Shown here: positions 37,081 to 53,000 of the stretch, piece by piece
Numbering within the stretch: the stretch's first letter is position 1
Layout of the letters: the number at the start of each line of letters is the position of its first letter
NCBI GenBank assembly: GCA_037074765.1
Contig: JBAMDO010000255.1
Span: forward strand, 1-64,000
Direction: 5' to 3'
Length of the DNA stretch: 64,000 bases
DNA from: Mansonella perstans
Taxonomy: Eukaryota; Nematoda; Chromadorea; Rhabditida; Onchocercidae
The notes under the pieces: model-generated
Database searches by the model: none
What the model saw: the letters and a program-made list of their open reading frames with translations, nothing else
What the model was told of the DNA's origin: nothing
Made by a program: the position numbers and the translations under genes

Positions 37081-38340
37081 AAGAATTTTTAATACTGCTG
37101 GTCAGTTGATATATCTTCCCATACGCAAAAAAGGTTTGTTTTCAACATTCTTTCATTTTTTTTTTTACATTTAATACTTTTCATTTATTTAATCTCTTTC
37201 ATAAATTTCTTGTAAAAATTTAATTCTTATTTCTCAAATTTATCATAAATTTTTTGTTAAGTAATCTTAATCGTCGATCAAATATAACTGTATTATTTGC
37301 TGACTCATCTTATAATGAAATTATTTTATTGCTTTTTTGCTAAGTAAAAAAGTATCAATGTACTGCAAATGTAATGTGTGTATTTTAACGGTGAGTATCA
37401 ATCATTTCACGTCCTAATTTCCATGATGTGTTAACTTTTCATAGAAAAATGAGGTATAAACTCATCAGTAAATCAATTCTTATAGTCTTTCTGATCGTAT
37501 TGTTCAGTGTAAATGTACATTTTTTGATGTTTGTATTTGCAAACTTTACTTCCCGAAACGATAACTTTTCACTTCATTATATTACCTTTTTTTTTTTTTT
37601 TTTTTCATCTATTTTTCTTGCCCTACCTTCTAGCCAGCCATCTTTCTCACTTTTCATCCCATTTTTTGAACAGATAACTGCAATTTTATGTAAAATCTGT
37701 TCGATTAGATGCATGGTTAACCTGAGTTAAGTTCAGGACGCTATTAGTCCTTATATGCAGCCTACCTGATTGGATAAGTCTAGAGTGCTCGTGTTTTTAT
37801 GATAAATTAGCATAATTTGTCATTTTCCTTATACAAGATATGTCAAAATTTAAGAGTGCAATCTGTTGTTATCAATTTGCATAAATTCTAATATGCAAAT
37901 TCTGATGCGTCTTCAGAACCAATGTTTAAGATTCGACATCACTCCGTTTTTAACATTTCAGATTGTTGGTGGTGGAAGGTGCGAGGTCGTTTATTCGTTT
38001 TCTTACGTTTTCTCATTTAATTTTCTGATGTTGTATTGAGTTTTGCTTGACGCACTGAAGTGATATAGGGAAAGCAAAGAGATTTTATTTCCCATCACAT
38101 CATTGTCGTGTGTGACTGCTGAATAATATCTTTTCTATGTACTGTGATCTTTGATGGGGCATTATCCATTTATGTGCTCTTCCGCTTGTTGTTTCAATGC
38201 ACTCTGATGAATGATGAATGTTTGATCATAAATTTAGAGTCTTTTCAATTCAATTTAAATTATAGTGCAGAAATTTTTTAGAAGAAAAATGGACTGATCT
38301 TTGTTATTCGGTATGTATAACAAAAATCTAAATGATATAA

Positions 38341-42041
<3,701 letters not shown>

Positions 42042-43338
42042 AGGAAGAAATCATCGATTTACTCTCTTTTTTCTTAATTTTTCAGCTTCAACTACTGTAA
42101 AGATTATTTAGTATCTCTTACACCACACCCTGCCCCACTCAGGTTTATTTTCTTTTTCCTCAGTAAAATTCCCATTTTATGCTCACTGCTATTCGATCTT
42201 TATTGAGACATCTCTCATTTGTAACGGTTGGAATTTATAGGATTGATAAGGCCACTGTAGATCGTTAGGTTTCGTATTACAATTTTGCAACACTTGCAAG
42301 TTGGCCACTCCTTTAATGGACCATGTTTTGTTGTCTTTTTTCTGAACTTTTGAGACTTGTCGAAACATTTTAAAAATTTCTTAATTCAGCAAGATAATTA
42401 TCTTTTTTTTTCGTTTTTACTTGATTCTTTGTAAAAAAAAGAGTATGGACCATCCAATGAACTCCTTATGGATTATTTCTGATTATCACTCCCTTTTACC
42501 TTCCATTTTATTCTTGTCCTAAAACTCCAATGACTTTTAACTAAAATGACCAAAAACAATTGGAATATAATCACTGTTAAAGCTGCTTTTCACGATAGCT
42601 GTTTATATCCAATTTTTGCTTTTAGTTTTCAATTTTATTTTTTGTGGATTGCTTCATTGCCAATCATTTTTATGAAATATCAGAATATATATTCATTGTG
42701 AATTAAGGCCGGATTGTTTCACTGAGAAGGCTTTCCAGAAATGCAACTCTCTATGTCGTATGGTGGCCTTCTTTATTGAATATTTAGCCTTGTTCATGAA
42801 TGAAAATTTGGTTTTTGTCTATCATCTGCTGGTTTGTGGGGCGTCTATTAATCAGTATTGTCAGCATGTTCTTTTTTTTTGGCGGTTGAATAAACCTTGT
42901 TGTTGAATATTTGTTTGATGAATTTTTCCAGGGCATATCAAAAAGTTTCCTACCCTTTGGTATTTAGGCTATTTAGACTATCAATCTTACATTTTGATTC
43001 GTAGCATCAGTTCGACTGTATTTGAGTTTATCAGTGTTATGGGAGCTCCTAGAGCTTAAATTTTCTTGGACCATGATATCATTGCAGAAATAAAGAATTT
43101 TAAACTACTAACGAGTAATGCTAATTTTGTATGGAAATAATTGTTACTTATCAAAGGTAGGTAGAATTGTATATACATCATCCAAGTAGTGACTAATTAC
43201 GCTTTGCATTACAAATGTGCCTTTAAACAGTACCAAACATCTCTAAGGAAGGTTGTGGTTCATAAAAATTATAGATAAGTAGAATTCATAGTGAAGGGTT
43301 TGAATATCGTTAGAGGGCATGTGTTCTTTTGACTAAAA
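42042..43338 (+). other. PABP 3' UTR and spacer
   Basis: About 1 kb of U-rich sequence after the PABP stop with no ORF of interest. An AATAAA at 43089-43094 is a good candidate polyadenylation signal. The next gene on the same strand starts only about 245 bp after it. A long 3' UTR in a PABP gene is plausible but not shown. Confidence 0.55.
43089..43094 (+). terminator. Candidate poly(A) signal of the PABP gene
   Basis: AATAAA in AT-rich context, about 1,050 bp after the stop codon. Earlier weak variants exist (GAATAAAC near 42888), so alternative 3' ends are possible. Confidence 0.45.
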
Positions 43339-45237
43339 ATGCTTAAGCTTAAGTATCGTCCTGATATTTTCATCCAAAGAAGGGTGATGAATCCTTTTTT
43401 AAATAATGAACTAGTCGTTTATTTGAAGTTATTAGAAATGGAAAGGGACGATATTATGCAAACAACGAGCAAATCTGCTCAACATGCCTATCGGACAGTG
43501 CATTATTTCCAGAAATATGCTAAAAAATGCATTGAAAATGATATTCCAGCACCATTTGCAGCAGAAATGACAAAAAATGCATTGCATACATTAAAAGTAA
43601 TTTAATTTTACTGCAGTATTTCGGGCGATAAATACATTCATATTTGCAAAAATCCGAGTATTATTAAGACAATTTCTATGCGCCTTTTTTATTTTAACTG
43701 AATCTTATTAGCTTTCAATTAATTATTGAGTTGTAACAAGCAGAATGATCACAAATTTCTCATTTAATTGTAGGATATGGGATTAGAAGAAAGAAAGAAA
43801 CAATGCCAATGCTTCCGATGTAATTTGGATTTAACTTCTACGAAGACTGTTTCATTCAAATTATCAGTGCTTAAAAAAAAAAAGAAAAATAAGTGGAAAA
43901 GAAACAAGAGGTTAAAATTTTTGAGAGCACTACAAAGTAGCAAAAGAGATCAGTTAAGAGTATGCTACTAAATTGTCTAATCCCTAATCCGATCCTTTCT
44001 TTTGGTTCAGTACAGTTCTGTCTTTAAAGCTTTTTTATATACCGAAAAAGATCATCAAGCTATTTTTTTTCGGTGCGAATAAATGAAGCTTTCAAAAAGT
44101 TGGTTTTTCTAACTTTGGCACTTGATTCATAAATTATTTCTATCATGTAATACCAAATGGATCACATATTATTGCAGAATTAATTCAAGTTCAATTTACA
44201 TGAAAGGAATATGGTCTTTATGCTGTCAAATATTTATTAATTTAGGCCACCTGTTCAGTTGATAGCGGTTTGTAAAGGATGTGGGGCTGAAATGAAAGGT
44301 GGTGCTTTGGCAACTGCGGAATACGAGAAGCGAAATATGCAAACGTCCACTTGTCAAAGTTTGAAATCAGAACCAAGGAGATTTTCAGGACAGTCTGCTT
44401 TTTCTTCACCAGGAGTTTCATTTCGAAGAACTCCAGTTTCAACCCCGTTAGTTTTATGTTTTCAACCTTTATTTCATTTTTAACCCGTCTCCATTTTTTT
44501 TGGGAACGAGGCTTTCTTCGTAGAGGATCAATATTGCATTATGCATTATGAAAAAAATATAGTTTATTATAAATCACGGAAAAGTATAGTTAATTGCAAA
44601 AGATTGTTACTGTATTAGCAAATGAACAAAAAATTGTTGGTTAAAATTAAATCAGACTTAAAGCTTGTTGTGATTGATGCCAGTTTGAGGTTTTTATGAA
44701 TAGAAATTTTTTTTATATAACTGAATTTTTACAGTGTTGCACAACTCGTATATTTATAACTTATCTGTATATTTTAAGAAAAAATTAGCAATTTTGAACG
44801 GATGGAATAATGGCGAGAATAAAAAATATTGAGAAAAGCAAATTTAATAAAAATGTTTATTCGTTATAAATGTTGTCAACATCTTCACTGGACTTCTGTA
44901 GTAATCAGGCTATTGTAGACAAGGATAATTTACAGTGATGGTCTTTCTGATCTGGACCAGAAGAATTCTTTTTTTCTCATTTAGATCAGAAAAACTTCTT
45001 TGGATACTGATCAGTGCTTTCTTCTTTACTGTTTCCAGTTAGATCAATTCTACTCAAGATTTTCTTTCCGATCATGATATCTAAAATATCTGTTTTAGAG
45101 TGGATAAAAAAATTTCATCTTCCGGACGTCGACGAAAGCCGGCATCGAAATTGGAACGTATTTTGAGTGGTCAAACACCGACACGCAAAGAGACAACTTT
45201 ACAGGATTTTCTGGAAGCTTTTAAGAACAATACCTGA
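43339..45237 (+). CDS. C18orf21: C18orf21 / RMP24-like protein (putative RNase MRP subunit)
   Basis: Four exons join in frame (43339-43596, 43774-43959, 44259-44446, 45099-45237; 256 aa). A helical N-terminal region is followed by paired cysteines (CQCFRC, then CKGC), presumably one zinc site. Between them runs a very basic stretch (KKKKKNKWKRNKR). The tail is Ser/Thr/Pro-rich (FRRTPVSTP; KLERILSGQTPTRKETTLQD) and ends near FLEAFKNN. This order matches human C18orf21 (UPF0711, RMP24), reported as the counterpart of yeast Snm1, an RNase MRP-specific protein subunit in rRNA processing. Identity is low and rests on Cys spacing, the basic block and the FLxxFK-type end, so function is inferred. 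The gene follows PABP on the same strand after about 1.3 kb. Confidence 0.72.
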
Positions 45238-45244
45238 CAGTGGA

Positions 45245-45330
45245 ATGTAATTTATTAGCGTGTATAAACAGAAATAAAGTTGTTCAGATGTAATTTATTA
45301 GCGTGTATAAACAGAAATAAAGTTGTTCAG
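45245..45330. repeat. Perfect 43-bp tandem duplication carrying the poly(A) signal
   Basis: Two identical 43-bp units (45245-45287, 45288-45330) directly follow the RMP24-like stop codon. Each contains AATAAA (45273-45278 and 45316-45321) and a following TTGTTC. The 3' end signal of the gene is therefore duplicated exactly, implying a very recent event or an assembly stutter. Confidence 0.95.
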
Positions 45331-45986
45331 AAACTATCTCATGTAAACTGGATCTGAAGACTTCAAAATCACATCGTAAGAATTGGATCCTAAAGATATT
45401 CAATTCGCTAATCTGTGATGTAAATTTACCTATTTATGCAAGTATTACTCATAGTACTAAAAAAGATGAGATATCCTCACTTTGTTCGTTTTCTTCGTAT
45501 AGAAATCACGAAACGTCGGTTCATAAATTGTTGAATTTCAAACTTTTCTTCGGAACTATAAAGTAATTATAGAATGTACTGATGTAAAAAAGGAAGACGA
45601 ACTCTTGGAAAGTTATTCCTAAAGTTCGAAACATTTGGTTTAAAAGTGTGCTCCCATGAGAAGCTTCAGTTTTTTTTTTTGAATATTATAAGTTATTGAG
45701 AAGTAAACAGATTCAAAAAGTTTGAGACTGTCATTTTATTTTGAACAAGGACTTTGTGATTTACTGATAATCGAATACATAATTTGTATTTCTTGAAACT
45801 CTAGACTCTTTTTAATTTAATAAGTCTTAGTAAATTTCACGGATTGAGATTGTGGCGGATAGTGTTGAAGATCTCGGAGATGTTTGGAAATGAGAAGTTA
45901 AACGAGATATTTGACTGTAGAATTAGGTAGTGTTATTGAGTGTTATTGCTTCGTTTAATAAATTTGCAGATTTTATAGATGCAATA
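45331..45986. other. Intergenic, nothing recognised
   Basis: About 650 bp of AT-rich sequence between the duplicated poly(A) signal and the SH2 fragment. No exon-like frame with family similarity was seen. Confidence 0.6.
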
Positions 45987-46218
45987 ATGGGTGGCAGGAA
46001 TTTGAAGGACGGAGATTATTACTACGATTTACTGCCGTGCGAAGATATTACCACATTTGCTAAACAATGAAGGCCATTTCTTAGTACGATCAAGTGAAAC
46101 AGCACGAAATCAACCACGACAAACTATTTATTTTTATTTTGATAAAGGAAATGAGGAGAATTGTAAGCAAATTACAATAATCCAGCATAACTTGAGATAT
46201 TTAATGATTGAAAGTTAA
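45987..46218 (+). pseudogene. Frameshifted SH2-domain fragment (nematode Fes/SPE-8-type kinase family)
   Basis: From ATG the frame reads DGDYYYDLLPCEDI and then stops after TTFAKQ. In the neighbouring frame, overlapping at the same point, SH2 sequence continues: LPHLLNNEGHFLVRSSE, then QPRQTIYFYF, then a stop after MIES. FLVRSS is the SH2 phosphotyrosine-binding signature, and YYxxLLPxEDI with QPRQ is typical of the large nematode family of SH2 tyrosine kinases. One extra base near 46048 accounts for the break. The kinase domain that should follow is absent. It is either a decayed partial copy or a sequencing error in a tiny SH2-only gene; the missing kinase favours a relic. Confidence 0.72.
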
Positions 46219-47273
46219 TTACCGATTTATGTACGCAAGCAATGACAGTTAATTGATGGTTTGTGAATTTCTCGCTGTTTTTGTGGCTATTTTACTTTGT
46301 CTGAAGAAAGAAGGATTTGCATAAATAATACTGTTTTGTACTTTATATCATAGCGAAAATACTCGAAGCAAACCATCAATTAACTAGTTTTCCCGAATAG
46401 TAGTAACATAATTTCACGAAGATCCAACCCAACATTGAAATCTTAGGGACTGTTAAGCCTGGATAAGTGAACACCCAACAGCTAATATGACTGCGATTAC
46501 TAACCTCCACGGTAAGAAATTTTGTACGAGAGATGACCCACCCACATTTCTCCTATTTCTCGACAGATTCTCTCATTCCAAGGCTCATTGGTTTCCTATA
46601 TTTTATCCCAATTCAGACTTAGCAGTGTTTTTGTAGCAAGTCAACGCAAATTTTATTCATAAAAAATAACGTATTTACAGGCTGGGCCTGATAGCATCCA
46701 ACTTCCTCTTAAATTTTCTTCCACTCCAATAACGGATACCAAATTTAGCTCGAAATTTAAAATCTATCTCAGTCCAATAACTCAGTCCAGCAACGAAATT
46801 TCAGATGTAGTTTATTTTCGGTATTTCATAAAATCATAATGATAAAAGATTACCGGGTTACAATCATTGAGTAATGAAAAAAACAAGAGACAATATTCAC
46901 AAATTATTTGTTGCACCAATCATAATTCTATAAAAACAACAACTAATTGGACCCTTCTGTAACATATAAAAATTTGCATTTAAAATTTCCGATCAGAGGA
47001 AATGATATCAACAGCAGAAGCAATAATCATTAATATATGCCTAGAATTACATCATTAACGTTCAATTTGAGCAAAACATTAAGCAAAAAGCTACTTTTCT
47101 TAGTACGAAATACATATGAAAATTGTAATCCTCATAAATCCAATGTGCAATAAATCTGATCAGATAACAGTACAACTGAAGATCAATGCTTCAATCTATT
47201 TCTTGAAAATCGCATCGCCGCATATTTTGAGTTAACAAAATTGAAAAAGCGATAGCGGTCCTATACATTTCAA
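46219..47273. other. Intergenic, nothing recognised
   Basis: About 1 kb between the SH2 relic and the SYF2 stop codon (convergent). It should include the SYF2 3' UTR. No exon-like sequence was seen. Confidence 0.6.
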
Positions 47274-49169
47274 TTACACGGCAGTTCCTCTTTCAAGATC
47301 ACTTTTAAGATCTTCCGTGTACTTATCGTAAAAACGATCCAACTTCTGATTGAATTTACGGTTCCGTTCATTGATGTAATCGATTGGTGCATCCGGATCG
47401 AACATTCGCCGGCGATGGTATTGATCACGTTTCTTTTCTCTGAAGAGTAAACAAATTTCAAAAGTGATCGGCAACAGCGATCAGGGTCATAAGATTGCAT
47501 TTCCACTTAATGGCAACGTACGACAAACATGTAGTAAGTTAAAATTCGTTTGTACAACTGTTTACCATAAACTCCACCAAACATAGTTATTTCACTCACA
47601 GTTTTTAAGCAAGTGTATTTGAGAAAGGAACTACTCTCTAAATTAAAAACTGAAGACAATTAAAAGACTAAATTTAAAATCAAAGAAAAAATCAATAAGA
47701 GGAAATCCGCTTACTGTGCTTTGATATCTTCTGCTAGTTTATTTAAGGCAGCATCTGTTGGATAATGGACTCCCGAAATGAGTGTATCCACTCCTGGATA
47801 GAACTCGCTAGCGCCACTGAAGTTTTAACTTTTTTAAACAGGAAATGAATGAATGACAGCACTGATTAAGCTCACTTCTCACTCTTCCAAACATTACCTA
47901 AGTTAGATTTCAGAACAAATCACTTTTTTAAATACTATTAGATACCCTGCGACATTTTAGTGACGATCCATGTATAAGATCTAGCCAAAAAAATTCAGGA
48001 AAGACTTCGTCAAAAAATTACTATGAAAAAAGTACTTACATAACTTCTCTCATCTTTTCATATGCTTTTATATCAGGCTTTATGTTTCCAGAGAGTCTCT
48101 GGTACTGACGTAAAGTCATCGCTTCGTAATCTGGAAAAAAAAAAAAAATTAATGTAATTAATTTTTAAAATTAGTCAGAACTACTGCGTCAATAGATAAA
48201 GACCTACAAATTTTATGTTTCACAAATGCTGCTAAATTCACTGCTTATGAATTTTCTTCTAGATATTGCGAATTTCAGCATATATAACCTTTCTAAGATC
48301 GGAGGCCAATTAACAGACTAAATCAAAATTTTTTTCCTTAGTTCTGGAAAAACCTACCACTGAAGCCTTTGTCGGGTTTCTTTTTTCTCTTAATTGCCTC
48401 CTTACGCTCAATCAAATCTGCCTGTGTTTTCAAAGCTTGTAACCTATCATAATCTTCACCCCGCTCTTCCGCAGCCTGAAATAAATGTTTTGTGATAAAA
48501 ATCCAATTGACAAAGGGATGTCCAACAGCCATCATTAATTAACGTTTTCAGCGCAAATTGCGACTAAAAAGAGGCCTGAAAGAAGTACTCATTCCTGACC
48601 CAAAAATTACATATGAAACGAATAACAAAGCAGATCCTAAATGCTGTCCAAATTTCATTCAATTCTAGATACGTTCATCACCTACAGTTCATTTATAGTT
48701 GTAGTAATGAACTCTATCGGGATGAGACATGTAAATGCAGGAATGAAAAAAATTATTATTAACAAAAACTTCATCCACATGGGAGCAATCTAACCTTTCT
48801 CAACTCCATCTGCTTCAATTCCCATTCTTGACGTTTTCGTTTTAAATCGTAATTTTTTGGCAACTTCGACCTATGATCCTCTTCCACCACTTGTTCGTAG
48901 TTCAATTTACGAGATTCTTGCTAAAAAAGTAAAAAACTCTGATCGATCTAAGAAACTTTGGACAATTTTTCCATTTCACTATTTTTTTGCCTATCCTTTG
49001 TTAATAGCTTGATCATTATTTAATAGGAATTAGACTGACATTCATTTATTGCGCTCAAATATCAATCTCAACTCACCCGTCTCTGATGCAATGCCATGAA
49101 TTTCTCCCTAAGAGAATCTTTCAATTGTTGATGTTTCGAAGCTGAGGAACATGATTCTGATGACAGCAT
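47274..49169 (-). CDS. SYF2: Pre-mRNA-splicing factor SYF2
   Basis: Component of the NineTeen/Prp19-associated spliceosome. Six exons: 49077-49169, 48795-48920, 48358-48475, 48040-48130, 47715-47816 and 47274-47439 (231 aa; human 243). Landmarks are [104 protein letters not shown] and the C-terminal LERGTAV, which matches the conserved SYF2 end. All introns are GT-AG. The gene is head-to-head with the FXR gene, about 900 bp between start codons. Confidence 0.95.
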
Positions 49170-50066
49170 CGAAAGGATGAATCAGCTTAAATTATATTTC
49201 ATTAAGTGTCATCAACACTCAATTATACGTGATAACACGTATAATACGTAACACTTAATACGTAAACAACGTATAATACGCAAAGAACAGGTAAAAATTT
49301 TCAAGTCTATTCCTGTTATACATTACTGATTTCTGGAGATGGAAAAAGTTTTCACCTTATGACACTGATTAAAGCAAATGTAAAAGTGACACTTCTAAAT
49401 TTAATAAATTAAGGAATGGTAAAAGCAAATATAAGTAAATAATGATTTAGAAGTTGGATGACTAGCGATAGCTCGATGATTTCTAGGTCATTAATGACCT
49501 ATAACCACCTGCGACCCAAAATACCAATCTACCCGAGCTACGTAAGCTTCTTTCAGCCCTCCTCGTGTAGCGGGTCGTTGGTTGAACGATGTCGCCTGTT
49601 AGCTCGTTAATCGATTGAGTGTGTTGCAGTAGCAGAGAATCAAGTGTACTACTGTCTGCATATCTGTTCTATCATTCTATCGCTTTATCTATGCATATCT
49701 CTTTATGTCTGCGCACGTATGTATGTCTGTGTATCTTGATATGTCTGCACATTGCTCTATATGACTGTATCTGTGAAGAGTGTAGAGAATATTAGGATAG
49801 AGCACTTGCTGCGAGCAGAGCAGGCAGAGAGCGGTTGGGTTGTTGTCGTTGAGCTTCGGCTCGTTTTTTGTCTTCTGCCGGATTTGGACTTGTCGGATTT
49901 GGAAAAAAGTGGCCGGTGGAGGATATATACCACCTGAAAGGCAAATCAGTAGATACTGATCTATACTAACTGAATCAATCAATCAAACAGGTTGAAAAAA
50001 AAAGAGTGAGAGTGTTTGACAGTAGCATATATAATACAACTACAATTCAGTGAATTAAATAAAACG
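49170..50066. promoter_or_regulatory. Shared divergent promoter region, SYF2 / FXR
   Basis: About 900 bp between two divergent start codons. It contains short repeats of ACGTATAATACG type (about 49228-49280), a purine/pyrimidine-asymmetric array of TATCTG/TGTCTG motifs (about 49650-49775) and a GC-richer patch (49800-49920) with GAGCAGAGCAGGCAGAGAG. No classical TATA-start arrangement was assigned. ORFs at 49689-49982 minus and 49752-49937 plus are products of the low-complexity array. Confidence 0.5.
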
Positions 50067-53000
50067 ATGGAAATTGAAGTACGACAAGGCAATGGCTTAT
50101 TTTATAAGGTTAGCAATGTTGATATTTTATTAGCGTATTTTTTCTTTTAAATTATTTGTTTGTATCGATTAGTTTAATATGATATAGATAATAAGATATT
50201 TTGAGAAATCTGAAATTTGGAAGTTTCTTTCTAGATTTGTTCCATTTATTATCTTCCTTGAATAAAATACGTGCATAATTATAAAATGTAATGAATTTAG
50301 GATAGGTAAAATTGAATTTGTTCATGAAGAAATATTACTGAGCGGTTGTTTTTTCTTCCCTAATCTTTTCACTTTTAATGCAAACATTTTGTTCAATTTA
50401 CTACTTTGAATTGAAAACTGATTCTTGTCATTTTTACTAATATGTTAATTAATTTATTTAACTTCCCATTATAGTACTTTACAAAAAGTTTCTCTCTTTG
50501 ACAATAATTTATATCATTTAGTTACAACGAATATTGGGATAGTTTTATGAGGTAAATAATATTGACCCATCCTTAATTAGATGATATAAAGATCATTATC
50601 CATGCATATGGCTATACCAATATAATTTAACGTAACATCTCAAAATTTTTAATCATTTGTTGCAGGCCTTCGTGAAATCCATCAAAACAGATACTGTCGT
50701 AGTGAGCTATGGAAACGATGCGAAAATCGATGAGGTTTTATTTTTTTTTTTTGCATTTGAAAATTTGTATATTTATGACTATAGCTCCTTGCAAAATTTG
50801 CGTATTTATGACGACAGATTTCTTGATTAGTTCATTGTTTGTCGAACATTTTTCGTATTTATGCATTTCGTAATAGTTATTTAATCATTTGACATTTGAT
50901 AGACTGCAGTGGGAGATAGAGTTAATGGAAACTTATATACAATGAATTTAGGTAAAATTTGATGATTGTCGCTTGCCACCGCGTTCCGCAAAAGTGGAAA
51001 CGTTGAAAGTGGGTGATACTGTTGAAGCATTGATGAAGCAGGAGGGTGATACTATCTTCGGTTGGCAGAAAGCCAAAATTAAAGAATTAAAGGTGAAGGC
51101 CTCATTTGTTTAGGAGGTATTGAAATAAATTGTTATAATGTCGTATTTATGTTTGCTAACGAAATTCCACGGAATTTTGTCAAGTTACTTCATGACTTGA
51201 ATTGACTAACAAATTTTTAGGGAGATTTAGCAGCAATTGAAAGCGTGGAGGGGCCTCATCGCATGGATATTGTATCATTGGAACATATACGTACACTGTT
51301 AGTTAAATGTACCCCACTGAAACAAAGTCAATTCAAACATGCAAAAATCACTGTACCTGAAGATCTCCGGACATATTTCAAACGACCTGAGTCATATGCT
51401 GATTTCGCAGCAACCGTTAAACGTGTATTTGTCGAGTATGATGAAGAAAATGGGAATCTTCTTCTCTCCGTTAGTTGTTTTTCAGACTGTTACAGTAACG
51501 CTGTACGGTTGAAATAAAAAGCCTTTAATGTCTGAATATTGGTATCCAGGAAATTAGAAAATTTGTTACCATTAGTTTATCTCCAAGATTTTAGACATTT
51601 GAAGAACAAGCAGTGAAACGTGCCACGATTCTTTCTGATATGTATTTCAAGGATTCTCGACAAAAAATGCAACTTCTGCAACGTCAAGAGGTTTGTTTAG
51701 ATAGCTTGTACCCAATAAATAATTTTTTCGTAAATTTGGAAAAAGGCAGTATGAGTGACTTGTTGCTGACTGATAATCTCAATCAGCCATCCAGAAACAC
51801 GGGCAGGAATATCGCTGGAAGCTTCCTGTAAATTTGCATTGAACGAACTTAGTTCTGGAAATTGTTAAAAGGTGCATTGACAGTACTGTCTTTGTCTACA
51901 TTTATACGCATACGAATAGGGAAAACAACAAAAAAGGACTCCTTTGATTATGATACATAAATCTATTCAGGAAGCTGCGCGTTTGTTGGAAAACACATCG
52001 ATGCATACGTCTGCTCATGTGGAAGAATTCACAGTACCATTCGACTTGATGGGTCTTGCGATAGGGTCACACGGAGCCAATATCCAAAGCGCACGGAACA
52101 TTGAGGGTGTTGAAGATATACAGCTCGTGGAGAGCAATGATGGTCATACGCCGGTACTTTTCAAGGTTAGCGACGACTTATATAATAAGTTGATTCATGA
52201 ATCATAACCATTCATATCAATTGGTGGAGAGATTATCATTCACTTTACAGTTATTCGGATTCTGGACAAAACCTCAAGTTACTTCTTGAGGGAATGCAGG
52301 TAAATTTTGCTAAGACGATGAATGAATTGTAGGTATTTGCCCAAAGCGCTGAAGCTGCAGCTGCAGCTCGTTCACAACTGGAATATGCAATGGAATCATT
52401 CGATGTACCTCGTGGAATGGTTGGCAAAGTGATCGGTAAATCGGGTAAGACGATTCAGGTAATTTTAATTTTCTGCACAAGAAATAGTTTTAAGTTGGGA
52501 CTTTATTCTTTACCGTACTATTGCATTGGTTCTTCAGGATATCGTAGATAAATCAGGTGTTGTTCGAGTGCAGATCGAAGGTGGCGATGGGCAAAACCGA
52601 GTTGATGAGAATGTAAGATTACTTTCCCTTTTCATTCTTTAAATTAGATAATTTTAAGACAAATCTGGACCTACTTATATTTTCGGGTCGAAGTTAATAT
52701 ATTCATTTAGGCTGATGAACCAGTGCCATTTGTTTTCACGGGTACAAAAGACGCAATTTCCATGGCAAATCTGCTGATCGAATATCATTTGCGCCATTTG
52801 AAAGAAATGGAGGAAATGCGGTTGAATGTAGATGAGATGCAGCGGCAACTCTATTCCAGGTCAACTCCTCCCCCTGCAGGAATGAATGGCAATGGGTAAT
52901 TGCGAATTTGATGAAGCACAGCTGAAAAAATTAGATTACAGCTTTTGATTAATTTGGGACCAGAATTTTGCACATTTTATCTCAAATTCTGCAAACCTGT

